A stretch of DNA of 64,000 bases from NCBI GenBank assembly GCA_002416125.1, contig DIBU01000001.1:248001-312000 (forward strand). The letters are read 5' to 3'. Shown here one piece after another: positions 17,600 through 25,382 of this stretch (positions within the stretch are counted from its first letter, which is position 1; every line of letters starts with the position of its first letter). Under the pieces are notes generated by a model, which ran no database searches, was not told the DNA's origin, and saw only the letters and a list, made by a program, of their open reading frames with translations. This stretch comes from Halieaceae bacterium UBA5044. GTDB lineage: Bacteria > Pseudomonadota > Gammaproteobacteria > Pseudomonadales > Halieaceae. The translations under genes and the position numbers were made by a program.

Positions 17600-17627
17600 G
17601 GAACTTTCGGGAATCTGCCCAGTCATA
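17600..17627 (+). promoter_or_regulatory. RpoE/AlgU-type promoter for the polA-engB small RNA
   Basis: GGAACTT at 17600-17606, a 16 bp spacer, and TCATA at 17623-17627. This fits the extracytoplasmic stress sigma consensus (GGAACTT, 16-17 bp, TCnnA) used by RpoE and by Pseudomonas AlgU. It starts 6 bp after the polA stop and would begin transcription about 6-8 bp downstream of 17627, just before the first hairpin. Confidence 0.7.
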
Positions 17628-17633
17628 GAGTTC

Positions 17634-17752
17634 GTAGCATGCTGCTACTGTTCCGCCGGCTCCCCCCCATGAGCCGCTCGCGGAACAAGTCTCTTCCCCA
17701 GAGACCCAAGCTGTCCCGGCTGCCTGTCCCCCTACGGGTAGCCGGGTTTTTT
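17634..17752 (+). ncRNA. Putative small regulatory RNA, positional analogue of ErsA/Spot 42
   Basis: The polA-engB gap contains a compact series of hairpins ending in an intrinsic terminator. Hairpin 1 is GTAGCA/TGCTAC (17634-17648). Hairpin 2 is a 13-bp stem, GTTCCGC plus CGGCTC (17650-17662) with GAGCCG and GCGGAAC (17671-17676, 17680-17686), with a CTC bulge and the loop CCCCCCAT. Hairpin 3 is GTCTCT/AGAGAC with loop TCCCC (17689-17705). The terminator is at 17715-17752. E. coli spf (Spot 42) and P. aeruginosa ersA occupy the same polA-engB gap, and ersA is driven by AlgU, matching the promoter seen here. The C-rich loops could pair with Shine-Dalgarno sequences of target mRNAs. The 5' end is a prediction. 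I did not align it to known ErsA. Confidence 0.75.
17715..17752 (+). terminator. Intrinsic terminator of the small RNA (and of polA)
   Basis: CCCGGCT at 17715-17721 pairs perfectly with AGCCGGG at 17740-17746, with an inner CCC/GGG pairing, and is followed by six T residues (17747-17752). The T tract overlaps the stop codon of the convergent engB gene. Confidence 0.9.
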
Positions 17753-18407
17753 ATGCCTCCGTTTCCCCCGTGGTGTCGTCCTCGTACACGCTGATGTCGG
17801 TCAGCCAGGCGTTCAGCACCGCTATCAGCTCCTTGTGACCGCTGTGCTTGAGGGCGGAAAACAGCTGAACGCTGACCGTGTCACCGTGCCTCTGCAGCTG
17901 CCGCTGTACCTGCAGCAGCGTGGTCCGCGCCGGACCGTTCTTCAGCTTGTCGGCCTTGGTCAGCAGAATGTGTACCGGCATGCCGGCGGTCACCGCCCAG
18001 GTGAGCATCTGCTGGTCAAAGGGCTGTAGCGGATGGCGAATATCCATCAGCAGAATGAGGCCGCGCAGGCTCTGGCGTTTTTGCAGGTAATTTTCCAGCT
18101 GTTTGGTCCACTCCTGCTTCACCGCGAGGGGGACTTTCGCAAACCCGTAGCCCGGCAGGTCGACCAGTCGCTGGGTATCACTGAGGCTGAAAAAGTTGAT
18201 CAACTGCGTCCGGCCCGGTGTGCGGGACGTCCGTGCGAGCTTTGGGTTGCCCGTCAAGCTATTGATTGCAGAGGATTTTCCCGCATTTGACCGGCCGGCG
18301 AAGGCCACCTCCCAGCCCGTGTCTTCGGGGCATTGTGAGAGCCGGCTGGCGCTGGTCTGGAAACGGGCACTGCGGTAGTCGGGCCGTTCCGGAGCGGGTG
18401 CTTGCAT
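17751..18407 (-). CDS. engB: Ribosome biogenesis GTPase EngB (YihA/YsxC)
   Basis: A 218-residue TRAFAC-class GTPase needed for large ribosomal subunit assembly. Motifs seen are G1 GRSNAGKSS, G3 DLPGYGF, and G4 TKADKL, with the family-typical SRTPGRTQLINFF switch I region. ATG at 18407 is chosen; an in-frame GTG at 18455 would add 16 non-conserved residues and run into the cytochrome c5 promoter. Its stop overlaps the T tract of the small-RNA terminator. It is divergent from the cytochrome c genes. Confidence 0.93.
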   Translation of the reverse strand: MQAPAPERPDYRSARFQTSASRLSQCPEDTGWEVAFAGRSNAGKSSAINSLTGNPKLARTSRTPGRTQLINFFSLSDTQRLVDLPGYGFAKVPLAVKQEWTKQLENYLQKRQSLRGLILLMDIRHPLQPFDQQMLTWAVTAGMPVHILLTKADKLKNGPARTTLLQVQRQLQRHGDTVSVQLFSALKHSGHKELIAVLNAWLTDISVYEDDTTGETEA

Positions 18408-18444
18408 GAGATGCGCTTGCCTTTTTTGCAGGGGGTATCTCGTA

Positions 18445-18450
18445 TATAAT
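18445..18450 (+). promoter_or_regulatory. -10 element of the cytochrome c5 promoter
   Basis: A perfect TATAAT in the divergent engB-cytochrome c5 gap. The -35 position (18422-18427) is TTTTTT, a poor match. Transcription would start near 18457, about 67 nt before the cytochrome c5 ATG. Confidence 0.45.
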
Positions 18451-18523
18451 GCCACAGCTTTCCCGGGACCGAGGGAAAACTCCGTGTCCCGAATTACCCC
18501 GCAACAAGCAGCAGAGGTGTAGC

Positions 18524-18817
18524 ATGAAAAAATTGTTGGCAGTTGGCGCCATGGTCTTTGCCGCCGGTGCGATGGCGGAGCCGCCCATGGACAAGTACAA
18601 CAAGAGTTGTGCTGTGTGCCACAACGCAGGCGTTGCAGGGGCTCCCAAAACCGGTGATGCCGCCGCCTGGGCTCCGAAAATGGAGAAGGGCATGGACGCG
18701 CTGGTCGCGTCGGTCAAGAACGGCCTCAACGCCATGCCGCCCAAGGGCATGTGCTTCGATTGCACCGATGAGGACTACGCAGCCCTGATCACGTACATGT
18801 CCACGCCGGCGCAGTAA
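18524..18817 (+). CDS. Cytochrome c5 family protein
   Basis: A 97-residue periplasmic cytochrome with a signal peptide ending AMAEPP (about residue 19). One heme site CAVCHN is seen, with a distal methionine likely in NAMPPKGM. The MPPKGMCFDCTDEDY segment has the extra cysteine pair characteristic of cytochrome c5. It is an electron carrier probably feeding an oxidase. AGAGGTG at 18513-18519 precedes the ATG. It is followed by cytochrome c4 35 bp downstream, and the two are likely one transcript ending at the terminator near 19535. Confidence 0.88.
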   Translation: MKKLLAVGAMVFAAGAMAEPPMDKYNKSCAVCHNAGVAGAPKTGDAAAWAPKMEKGMDALVASVKNGLNAMPPKGMCFDCTDEDYAALITYMSTPAQ

Positions 18818-18852
18818 GGCGTCGTAACTCTAGGTTCCAGTCTGGAAGTGTC

Positions 18853-19488
18853 ATGAAGAAAGCCCTTGTTCTTTGCGCAGCCCTGGTGGGTTTTGCACAC
18901 ACTGCAGGTGCGGCGACGCCGTTCCTGCAAGGCGATCCCGCAGCCGGTGAGTCACTCACCATGGTCTGCAGTGCCTGCCACGGTGCCGACGGCAACAGCC
19001 CGGCCCCCAACTTTCCCAAGCTGGCGGGCCAGGGGCAGCGCTATCTGCTCAAGCAGCTCATGGACATTCGCGATGGCGCACGTCCCATCCCCACCATGGC
19101 CGGCCAGGTCGATAACATGACCGACCAGCAGCTGGCGGACATTGCGGCCTTCTACGCCAGCAAGCAGGTCACCGGCAGCCAGGCAGACCCGGAGCTCGTC
19201 GCACTGGGCGAGAAGGTCTACCGCGCTGGCGTTGCGGAGCGCAAGGTTGCCGCCTGCAGCGGCTGTCACTCACCCAACGGCAGGGGCAATGCGCTGGCGG
19301 GTTACCCCGCCCTGCACGGCCAGCACCCCGAGTACATTGCGGCGCAGTTGCGTGCCTACCGCAAGGGCTATGAAGACCCGACCGGGCGCACCAACGACGG
19401 CGACACCAAGATCATGCGCGCCAACGCGTTTGGCCTCAGCGACATGGAAATCGAAGCCGTTGCCAGCTACGCCGCCGGCTTGAAATAA
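18853..19488 (+). CDS. Diheme cytochrome c4
   Basis: A 211-residue periplasmic protein with a signal peptide (cleavage near GAAT, residue 20). It has two tandem cytochrome c domains with heme motifs CSACHG and CSGCHS, and the repeated pattern of c4, LAGQGQRYLLKQL in domain 1 and LHGQHPEYIAAQLRAY in domain 2. Cytochrome c4 passes electrons to terminal oxidases. The gene sits between cytochrome c5 and dsbA, the order I recall from pseudomonads. Confidence 0.93.
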   Translation: MKKALVLCAALVGFAHTAGAATPFLQGDPAAGESLTMVCSACHGADGNSPAPNFPKLAGQGQRYLLKQLMDIRDGARPIPTMAGQVDNMTDQQLADIAAFYASKQVTGSQADPELVALGEKVYRAGVAERKVAACSGCHSPNGRGNALAGYPALHGQHPEYIAAQLRAYRKGYEDPTGRTNDGDTKIMRANAFGLSDMEIEAVASYAAGLK

Positions 19489-19509
19489 GCCGCTTCAGCA
19501 GTATCGGAA

Positions 19510-19535
19510 AAGGTGGCCATTGAGCCACCTTTTTT
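19510..19535 (+). terminator. Intrinsic terminator after cytochrome c4
   Basis: AGGTGGC (19511-19517) and GCCACCT (19524-19530) form a 7-bp stem with a 6-nt loop, with A residues before and five T residues after. It lies 20 bp after the cytochrome c4 stop and separates the cytochrome unit from dsbA. Confidence 0.9.
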
Positions 19536-19600
19536 ATCCGGGGTAGAACGGTACGCCGGAATCGTGGTCTGATAACGGTAATCTGACAATGGAGAATCTC

Positions 19601-20257
19601 ATGTTCAAGCGTTTTTTCGCCCTTGCCCTGATGCTGCTGACTCCCCTCGCAGCCGTCGCCCAGGACGCCGACACCCCAGACTGGGAAGAGGGCACCCACT
19701 ACGACCTGATCGTGCCGGCACTGCGCACAGCCGACCCGGACAAGATCGAAGTGGTGGAGTTTTTCTGGTACGGCTGTGGGCACTGCTACACCTTTGACCC
19801 CCTGATCAGCCGCTGGAAGGAAACCCTGGCCGATGACGTCGACTTCAAGGGTTCGCCTGCCGTATGGAACAAGCCCATGGAGCTGCATGCCGCCATGTTC
19901 TATACCGCCGATGTACTGGGGGTGCTGGATTCCCTGCACACGGTGATGTTTCAGGCCATGAATGTGGATGGCAAGCGGCTGGGTTCGGAAGCGGAAATTC
20001 GCCAGCTGTTTACGGCCAATGGCGTCAGCGGTGAAGACTTCGACAAGGCGTTTTCCTCGTTTGGGGTCAGCAGCCAGGTGCGTCAGGCCAACAGCCGCGC
20101 CCGCGCAGCGAAGATTACCGGCACGCCGGAAATGATGGTGAACGGCAAGTACCGCATCAGCATCCGCAAGGCGGGCAGCCAGGCGAACATGCTGAAGCTG
20201 GCGGATTTCCTTATCGAAAAAGAGCGCGCTGCCGCGCAGACCGCCGCCGCCTCCTGA
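19601..20257 (+). CDS. dsbA: Thiol:disulfide interchange protein DsbA
   Basis: A 218-residue periplasmic thioredoxin-fold oxidase that makes disulfide bonds in exported proteins. It has a signal peptide (residues 1 to about 20, ending AVAQD), the active site FFWYGCGHCYTFDP (CGHC), and the cis-proline loop GTPEMMVNGKY. ATG at 19601 is chosen because GGAG at 19591-19594 sits six bases upstream; the in-frame ATG at 19589 overlaps that site. Confidence 0.93.
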   Translation: MFKRFFALALMLLTPLAAVAQDADTPDWEEGTHYDLIVPALRTADPDKIEVVEFFWYGCGHCYTFDPLISRWKETLADDVDFKGSPAVWNKPMELHAAMFYTADVLGVLDSLHTVMFQAMNVDGKRLGSEAEIRQLFTANGVSGEDFDKAFSSFGVSSQVRQANSRARAAKITGTPEMMVNGKYRISIRKAGSQANMLKLADFLIEKERAAAQTAAAS

Positions 20258-20282
20258 TATCGGAGGTCTGACCGAGCGCGCC

Positions 20283-21476
20283 GTGGAGGCCATTTACTAC
20301 TCGCCAATGCTGCTGGGCGTTTGCCTGCTGTTGGCGGTTGCCATTTGCTCCACCGCGCTCTGGTATGTCTCGCGTCCCTACGCTGGCCCCGTGTTCTGGA
20401 TGGCCGGCAGCTGGACGCTAATTGCGGGTATCGTCCTGTTTTTCGGCTTTATCGCCACCGGCAGCCCGGTGCTCAATGTATTGGGCAACGCGGGTCAGCT
20501 GACCGGTGAAGCCCTGTTCCTGATCGGCATCTTCCACTTCATGGGCCGTCCCCTGCCCTGGTGGACAGTCCCCGCCAGCGTCGGAGTCATGGTCGCCTTC
20601 AACGTCCACTACTGGGTGGACGACGGCAACTCGGATTTCCTCATGGGGGTGTACTCCACAATCGCGGGTTTACTGCCGTTGCAGGCGATCTGGCTGCTGT
20701 TCAAGAGTCGCGAGGATCCTGCCACGCGTCCCGCCCAGCTGCTGGTGGGCGTCAGCTTGCTGATCTACAGCGGCGTGGTGCTGTTGCGGGGCTTCCACGG
20801 CTACTCCGACTGGTTGCAGGACGAGCCCTACGTGTTGCCCCTGAATTCCTACAGCTACCTCCTGCCCTATAATTTCGGCATCCCGGCGCTGGTGATGGGC
20901 TTCGTCGGCGTGACGCTGATGACCATGCAGCGCATCCTCGCTGTGGGGCGCACGCACCAGCTGCGGGCCGAGCACCTCGCCACCCGCGATGACCTCACCA
21001 ACCTGCTCAATCGCCGCGCGTTTCGCACGGTCGCCGAGCGCGATCTGGCCCGGGCCCTGCGCCAGGGGCACTCACTGTGCCTGGCCATGATCGACCTCGA
21101 CCATTTCAAGCGGCTGAACGACAACCACGGGCACAGTTTCGGTGACCGCGCCCTGCGGCATGTCGCCGATGTCTGGCAGCGGCAGCTGCGCGAGACCGAC
21201 GTGCTGGCGCGCTACGGCGGTGAGGAGTTTGTACTGTTACTGCCGGATACATCGCCGCAGGAGGCGCGGGTGTTGCTTGATCGCGCGCGACTGGCGGTAA
21301 CGGGCACCGCCCTGCACGTCGATAAACAGCCTGTGAAGGTCACCTTCAGTGCCGGCATTACCGAGGCCAGGCCGGGGGATACCATCGACCTGCTGCTCAG
21401 CCGGGCCGACGAGGCGCTGTACCGGGCCAAGGACGCCGGCCGCGACCGTGTGGAAGTCTTCGCGCCAGCCAGCTGA
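20283..21476 (+). CDS. Membrane-anchored diguanylate cyclase (GGDEF)
   Basis: A 397-residue protein. About seven transmembrane segments fill residues 5-215, followed by a GGDEF domain (about 235-395). The active loop is RYGGEEFVLLLPD, preceded five residues earlier by RETD, an intact RxxD inhibitory site, so it should be an active, product-inhibited cyclic-di-GMP synthase. The start is GTG at 20283; an internal ATG at 20307 is possible. It is 25 bp after dsbA. The same neighbour order holds a diguanylate cyclase in P. aeruginosa, as I recall (PA5487, DgcH). Confidence 0.88.
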   Translation: MEAIYYSPMLLGVCLLLAVAICSTALWYVSRPYAGPVFWMAGSWTLIAGIVLFFGFIATGSPVLNVLGNAGQLTGEALFLIGIFHFMGRPLPWWTVPASVGVMVAFNVHYWVDDGNSDFLMGVYSTIAGLLPLQAIWLLFKSREDPATRPAQLLVGVSLLIYSGVVLLRGFHGYSDWLQDEPYVLPLNSYSYLLPYNFGIPALVMGFVGVTLMTMQRILAVGRTHQLRAEHLATRDDLTNLLNRRAFRTVAERDLARALRQGHSLCLAMIDLDHFKRLNDNHGHSFGDRALRHVADVWQRQLRETDVLARYGGEEFVLLLPDTSPQEARVLLDRARLAVTGTALHVDKQPVKVTFSAGITEARPGDTIDLLLSRADEALYRAKDAGRDRVEVFAPAS

Positions 21477-21490
21477 CCGGCCCGCTTCAC

Positions 21491-22111
21491 TCACATGCCG
21501 CTGGGATACACGTCCAGAGCACCTTTACCGCTGGCTCTCACCTGGCGCAATGCCAGGGCATATTCCCTGAGCAGCTCCAGACAGTAGATCAGTCGATCGC
21601 GGTGATAGGTGTGGGGGTCCTGGTCGTTGTCGTTTTCATCCTCGTTGAACGCCCCGTTTACATTGCGCACGATCAGGTGCTCCGGTATGAAGCACAGGCG
21701 GTTGTTCTTATACCCGCTCATGCGCAATTCCGCCACCGGATAGGCGCCCCCGATGGAACCCGATACGGTAACGATCAACCCGGGTTTGTGCGCGAGCTCG
21801 CCACCGGCGGTCCACAGCAACAGGAAGTTCTTCAGGGCGGCGGGCACCATGCCGTGCCACTCCGGCGCAATCAGGATGAAGCCGTCACAGCCGTGCAGGG
21901 CAGTGCGCAGCGGATCTAGGATCGCCTGCCACCGCGCGTCCTCCGCATCCCAGACACCCTCCTCCCAGAGAGGCAGCGGATCTTTGCCGAGGTCGAGGAA
22001 CCAGACATCGTCGCAGAGCTTGCGCTCCAGCAGGGTGTGCCTGATATAGCGGCCAACCTTGCCACTCTGTGAATCGGGGCGATGACTGCCGCTGATAATG
22101 CCCAGTTTCAT
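21491..22111 (-). CDS. NADPH-dependent FMN reductase family protein
   Basis: A 206-residue flavodoxin-like protein. The N-terminal KLGIISGSHRPDSQSGKVG is the phosphate-binding loop for FMN, and FILIAPEWHGMVPAALKNFLLW is the family's conserved central segment. It may reduce flavins, quinones or chromate-like substrates. ATG at 22111 is chosen over the upstream in-frame GTG-type start. It has an asparagine/aspartate-rich insertion (NGAFNEDENDNDQDP) near residue 160. It lies downstream of the cysteine synthase on the same strand, 33 bp apart. Confidence 0.82.
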   Translation of the reverse strand: MKLGIISGSHRPDSQSGKVGRYIRHTLLERKLCDDVWFLDLGKDPLPLWEEGVWDAEDARWQAILDPLRTALHGCDGFILIAPEWHGMVPAALKNFLLLWTAGGELAHKPGLIVTVSGSIGGAYPVAELRMSGYKNNRLCFIPEHLIVRNVNGAFNEDENDNDQDPHTYHRDRLIYCLELLREYALALRQVRASGKGALDVYPSGM

Positions 22112-22144
22112 GGGGGGTCTCCGTAGTGCCAATGAGGGGGTGGG

Positions 22145-23152
22145 TCAGATGTCCAGCCAGGGGGGTACCGGCAGGCCCTTGTTGTGCAGGAACGCGGGGT
22201 TGAACAGCTTGCTCTGGTAGCGATTGCCGTAGTCGCAGAGGATCGTGACGATGGTGTGCCCGGGCCCCAGGTGTTCCGCAAGCTTCACCGCACCGGCGAT
22301 GTTGACCCCGGCAGAGCCGCCCAGGCAGAGGCCCTCGTACTGCAGCAGATCGAACAGCAGCGGCAGGGCCTCTGCATCCGTCACGGTAAACGCGGTGTCC
22401 ACTCTGGCCTGCGCCACGTTGCCCGTCACATGGTTGATGCCGATCCCCTCCATGATCGAACTGCCCGCGCTCGGCGCGAGTTCGCCGCAGTTGAAGTAGT
22501 GGCTCAACGAGGCGCCCTGCGGATCGGCGAGGCCGATGGTGATGCTCTCGCTGTGCGCCTTGAGTGCCTGGGACACACCCGCCAGGGTGCCCCCGGTACC
22601 CACGGCACAGATGAAGCCGTCAATCTCGCCCCCGGTCTGCCGCCAGATCTCCTCGCCCGTCGTGTCGCGGTGGATGTTCATGTTCGCCAGGTTGTCAAAC
22701 TGCCGCGCCCAGATGGCGCCCGCGGCCTCGGTGGCGGCATACTTCTCTGCCAGTCTCCGTGCGGTGTGCACGTAGTGGCCCGGTTCGCTGTAAGACGTGG
22801 CCGGCACCAGGTGCAGGTCGGCGCCGAGCAGTTCCAGGGTGTCGATCTTCTCCCGGCTCTGGCTGATCGGCATGACGACGGTGCTGGTGTAGCCCAGGGC
22901 ATTGGCCAGCAGTGTCAGCCCGATGCCGGTGTTACCCGCCGTACCTTCCACGATTCTGCCACCCGGGCGCAGTTCACCGCTGGCCTCCGCGGCGCGGATA
23001 ATGCCGAGCGCAGTGCGATCCTTCACGGAGCCGCCGGGATTCATGAATTCCGCCTTGCCCAGAATACGGCAGCCCGTGCGCTCAGACACCTGGCGCAGGT
23101 ACAACAGCGGTGTATTGCCGATAAGCTGGGTAACGTCTGCAGCGCTGTCCAC
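22145..23152 (-). CDS. Cysteine synthase family PLP enzyme
   Basis: A 335-residue fold-type II PLP enzyme of the CysK/CysM/CBS group. It shows NTPLLYLRQVSE, the PLP lysine in NPGGSVKDRTA (near residue 44), the phosphate-binding VGTGGTLAGVSQAL, and EGTAGNTGIGL. It makes L-cysteine from O-acetylserine and sulfide, or a related beta-replacement. It differs from housekeeping CysK by EGTAGNTG where TSGNTG is usual, the form seen in several CysK paralogues, so a specialised role is possible. Confidence 0.85.
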   Translation of the reverse strand: MDSAADVTQLIGNTPLLYLRQVSERTGCRILGKAEFMNPGGSVKDRTALGIIRAAEASGELRPGGRIVEGTAGNTGIGLTLLANALGYTSTVVMPISQSREKIDTLELLGADLHLVPATSYSEPGHYVHTARRLAEKYAATEAAGAIWARQFDNLANMNIHRDTTGEEIWRQTGGEIDGFICAVGTGGTLAGVSQALKAHSESITIGLADPQGASLSHYFNCGELAPSAGSSIMEGIGINHVTGNVAQARVDTAFTVTDAEALPLLFDLLQYEGLCLGGSAGVNIAGAVKLAEHLGPGHTIVTILCDYGNRYQSKLFNPAFLHNKGLPVPPWLDI

Positions 23153-23235
23153 GGCGCGATTCTCCGGTAAAAGCGAAGCGGCAGTATGCCACAGCCCGTG
23201 CGGCCGGTCAGTGTCCTGCCGCGCACGGACCGGGT

Positions 23236-24453
23236 TCAGTGCGCCGGCGTGTCCTCGGGGTTGCGGCTGTGCAGTTTGCGGGCCAGCAGTGCGAGCGCAA
23301 GCCCCGCCAGGCCGAGCAGCAGAATCCCCGCCAGCATGGGTTGTGGTGAGTCGTGCAGGAACAGACCGATCAGGCCTCCCGCCACCGCCGAGACGGCCAT
23401 CTGGATAAAGCCGAGCAGCGCGGATGCGGTGCCGGCCATGTGCGGATAGGGCTGGAGTGCGAGGCCCATGGCATGCGGCAGCGTGAGCCCCATACCCGCG
23501 GTATACAGCATCATTGGTACCGCCAGCGCCGCGACACTGGTGTCGAACAGGGTCCCCGCGATCGCCATGCCCAGGCTGGCGACGGCAACCACCACCGTGC
23601 CGATGAGCAACACGCGGGTGGAGTCCAGGCGTGTGGCGAGTCGTGCGCTCACTGCGCTGCCCGCGATATAGCCCGCCACGGTGGTGAGGAATATCGGGCC
23701 GAAGTACTTCACCGGCAGCTGCAGCATCTCGATGTAGACAAAGCCGGATGACGCGAGATAGACCATCATGCCGGCGTAGACCACCGAGCTGCTGACCACG
23801 ACCGCCATGAAACGCCCGCTGCGCACCAGCACGCTGTAATTGCGCAGGATGGTGCCGGGGTGCAGGCTCTGGCGCACCGGCAGCGACTCGCCCAGGTAGC
23901 GGTTGAGTACAATGAGGACCAGTGCACCGTACAGCCCCAGAAACACGAAAATACTGCGCCAGGGGAAGAACAGGGTCAGCAGGCTGCCCAGACTGGGTGC
24001 CACGGCAGGTGCCAGCGCCATCAGCATGGCGATCAGGGACAGGGCGCGCGCAGCCCGGCGCGGCCCGAACAGGTCGCGGGTGATAGTGCGTGCCAGTGTC
24101 GGCCCGACACAGGCGCCGATGCCCTGCAGAAAGCGGTAGGCCAGAAGCTCGTCGATCGTGGTGGCCAGGCTGCAGCCGACGCAGGCGGCAATGAACAGCA
24201 AGGTGCCTGCGGTAATGACCGGCTTGCGGCCGTAACGGTCGGCCAGGGGCCCGCAGAACAGGTGAAACACGGCGAAGCCGGCCAGGTAGGCACTGAGGGT
24301 CAGTTGAATGCTGCCCACGTCGGTGTCCAGTGCAAGCCGCATGGCGGGCATGGCGGGCAGGTACATATCCACACTGAGCGGACCCAGCGCAACCAGCGTC
24401 GCCAGCAGGGCCAGCAGCCAGGGGGAATCAGCGGTGAGGTGTCGTGAACTCAT
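23236..24453 (-). CDS. Bcr/CflA family MFS drug exporter
   Basis: A 405-residue transporter with 12 predicted helices. The N-terminal LSVDMYLPAMPAM and motif A GPLADRYGRKPVI are characteristic of the Bcr/CflA subfamily of proton-driven exporters (bicyclomycin, sulfonamides, amino-acid derivatives). The end is a basic tail. It is 83 bp upstream of the cysteine synthase on the same strand, an arrangement reminiscent of cysteine export by E. coli Bcr, but that link is inference. Confidence 0.88.
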   Translation of the reverse strand: MSSRHLTADSPWLLALLATLVALGPLSVDMYLPAMPAMRLALDTDVGSIQLTLSAYLAGFAVFHLFCGPLADRYGRKPVITAGTLLFIAACVGCSLATTIDELLAYRFLQGIGACVGPTLARTITRDLFGPRRAARALSLIAMLMALAPAVAPSLGSLLTLFFPWRSIFVFLGLYGALVLIVLNRYLGESLPVRQSLHPGTILRNYSVLVRSGRFMAVVVSSSVVYAGMMVYLASSGFVYIEMLQLPVKYFGPIFLTTVAGYIAGSAVSARLATRLDSTRVLLIGTVVVAVASLGMAIAGTLFDTSVAALAVPMMLYTAGMGLTLPHAMGLALQPYPHMAGTASALLGFIQMAVSAVAGGLIGLFLHDSPQPMLAGILLLGLAGLALALLARKLHSRNPEDTPAH

Positions 24454-24489
24454 GGGTCGCGGATGCTATCACGCGCATCGGCTACCCGG

Positions 24490-25272
24490 TCACTGTTTCT
24501 CGAACTTCAACACCGTTTTCCACCACAGTCGCGGCAGCAGCGCGTGCCAGAGCATGAGCAGGCGGGCCTCACCCGGGTAGATAATATCCCGGTTTCTGGC
24601 AATGCCTTTCTCGATCGCCGTGACAATTTTTTCCGGGTCGGACAGGCGGCCCGTTTTCTTTGCCTCAATCAGGCTGGCGGGCCCATCTGTCGCCAGCGTC
24701 TGGTCGATCAGTGGCGTGTTGACGGGCGGTGGGCACACCAGGTGCACCTGCACCCCGGAGTCCCGCAACTCATTCTGCAGTATCTCCACATAGGTGTTCA
24801 CAGCGGACTTGGTGGCACAGTAGCCGCCCATGTGGGTGACCAATGCGTACCCGGCCACCGAGCCAAAGGCGATAATGCGGCCGCTGCGCCGGCTGAGCAT
24901 CGACGGCAGTACGCTGCGGATCATGTAGGTGGTGCCGAAATAGTTGATGCGAAACAGGCGTTCCATACCGTCATGGGTATGGTCGATCAGTTTGTGGCTG
25001 GGCATCAGTGCCGCGGCGTGTACCAGCAGATCGATGGGGCCGGTTTCCTGCTCTACCCGCGCGACCTGCCGCTCCACATCGCCCAGGTCGCCGATGTCGC
25101 AGCGCTGCGCGCGAATGCGGTCGTCCTCGGCACAGGTTGCCTCGAGCCCGGCCTCGTTGACGTCGAAAATCACCACCCGGGCACCGCGCGAGGCCAGGCG
25201 CAGGGCGATGATGCGCCCCATGCCGCTGGCGCCACCGGTTACCAGGGCCACTTTGTTCTGCATATCAAGCAT
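24490..25272 (-). CDS. Short-chain dehydrogenase/reductase
   Basis: A 260-residue NAD(P)-dependent oxidoreductase. The dinucleotide-binding TGGASGMGRIIALRLASRG is at residues 13-31, an acidic FDVNEAG follows the second strand (suggesting NAD), and the catalytic YCATKSA is near residue 155. The C-terminal half carries a hydrophobic segment resembling membrane-associated SDRs. Substrate unknown. It is upstream of the MFS gene on the same strand, 36 bp apart. Confidence 0.87.
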   Translation of the reverse strand: MLDMQNKVALVTGGASGMGRIIALRLASRGARVVIFDVNEAGLEATCAEDDRIRAQRCDIGDLGDVERQVARVEQETGPIDLLVHAAALMPSHKLIDHTHDGMERLFRINYFGTTYMIRSVLPSMLSRRSGRIIAFGSVAGYALVTHMGGYCATKSAVNTYVEILQNELRDSGVQVHLVCPPPVNTPLIDQTLATDGPASLIEAKKTGRLSDPEKIVTAIEKGIARNRDIIYPGEARLLMLWHALLPRLWWKTVLKFEKQ

Positions 25273-25382
25273 GGCATGACTCCCGTTCTGGCACGCCCAT
25301 CATGCGTCCAATGGCGAAGTTCGGGCAAGCACTGTGTTGGCCGCGGGCCAGGTGCGCGGTGCCGGCCCGGCACCGAGACCCG

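Noticed and set aside
18408..18455. Longer EngB with a GTG start at 18455
   Set aside because: The 16 extra residues are not family-like and the codons overlap the TATAAT of the divergent cytochrome c5 promoter.
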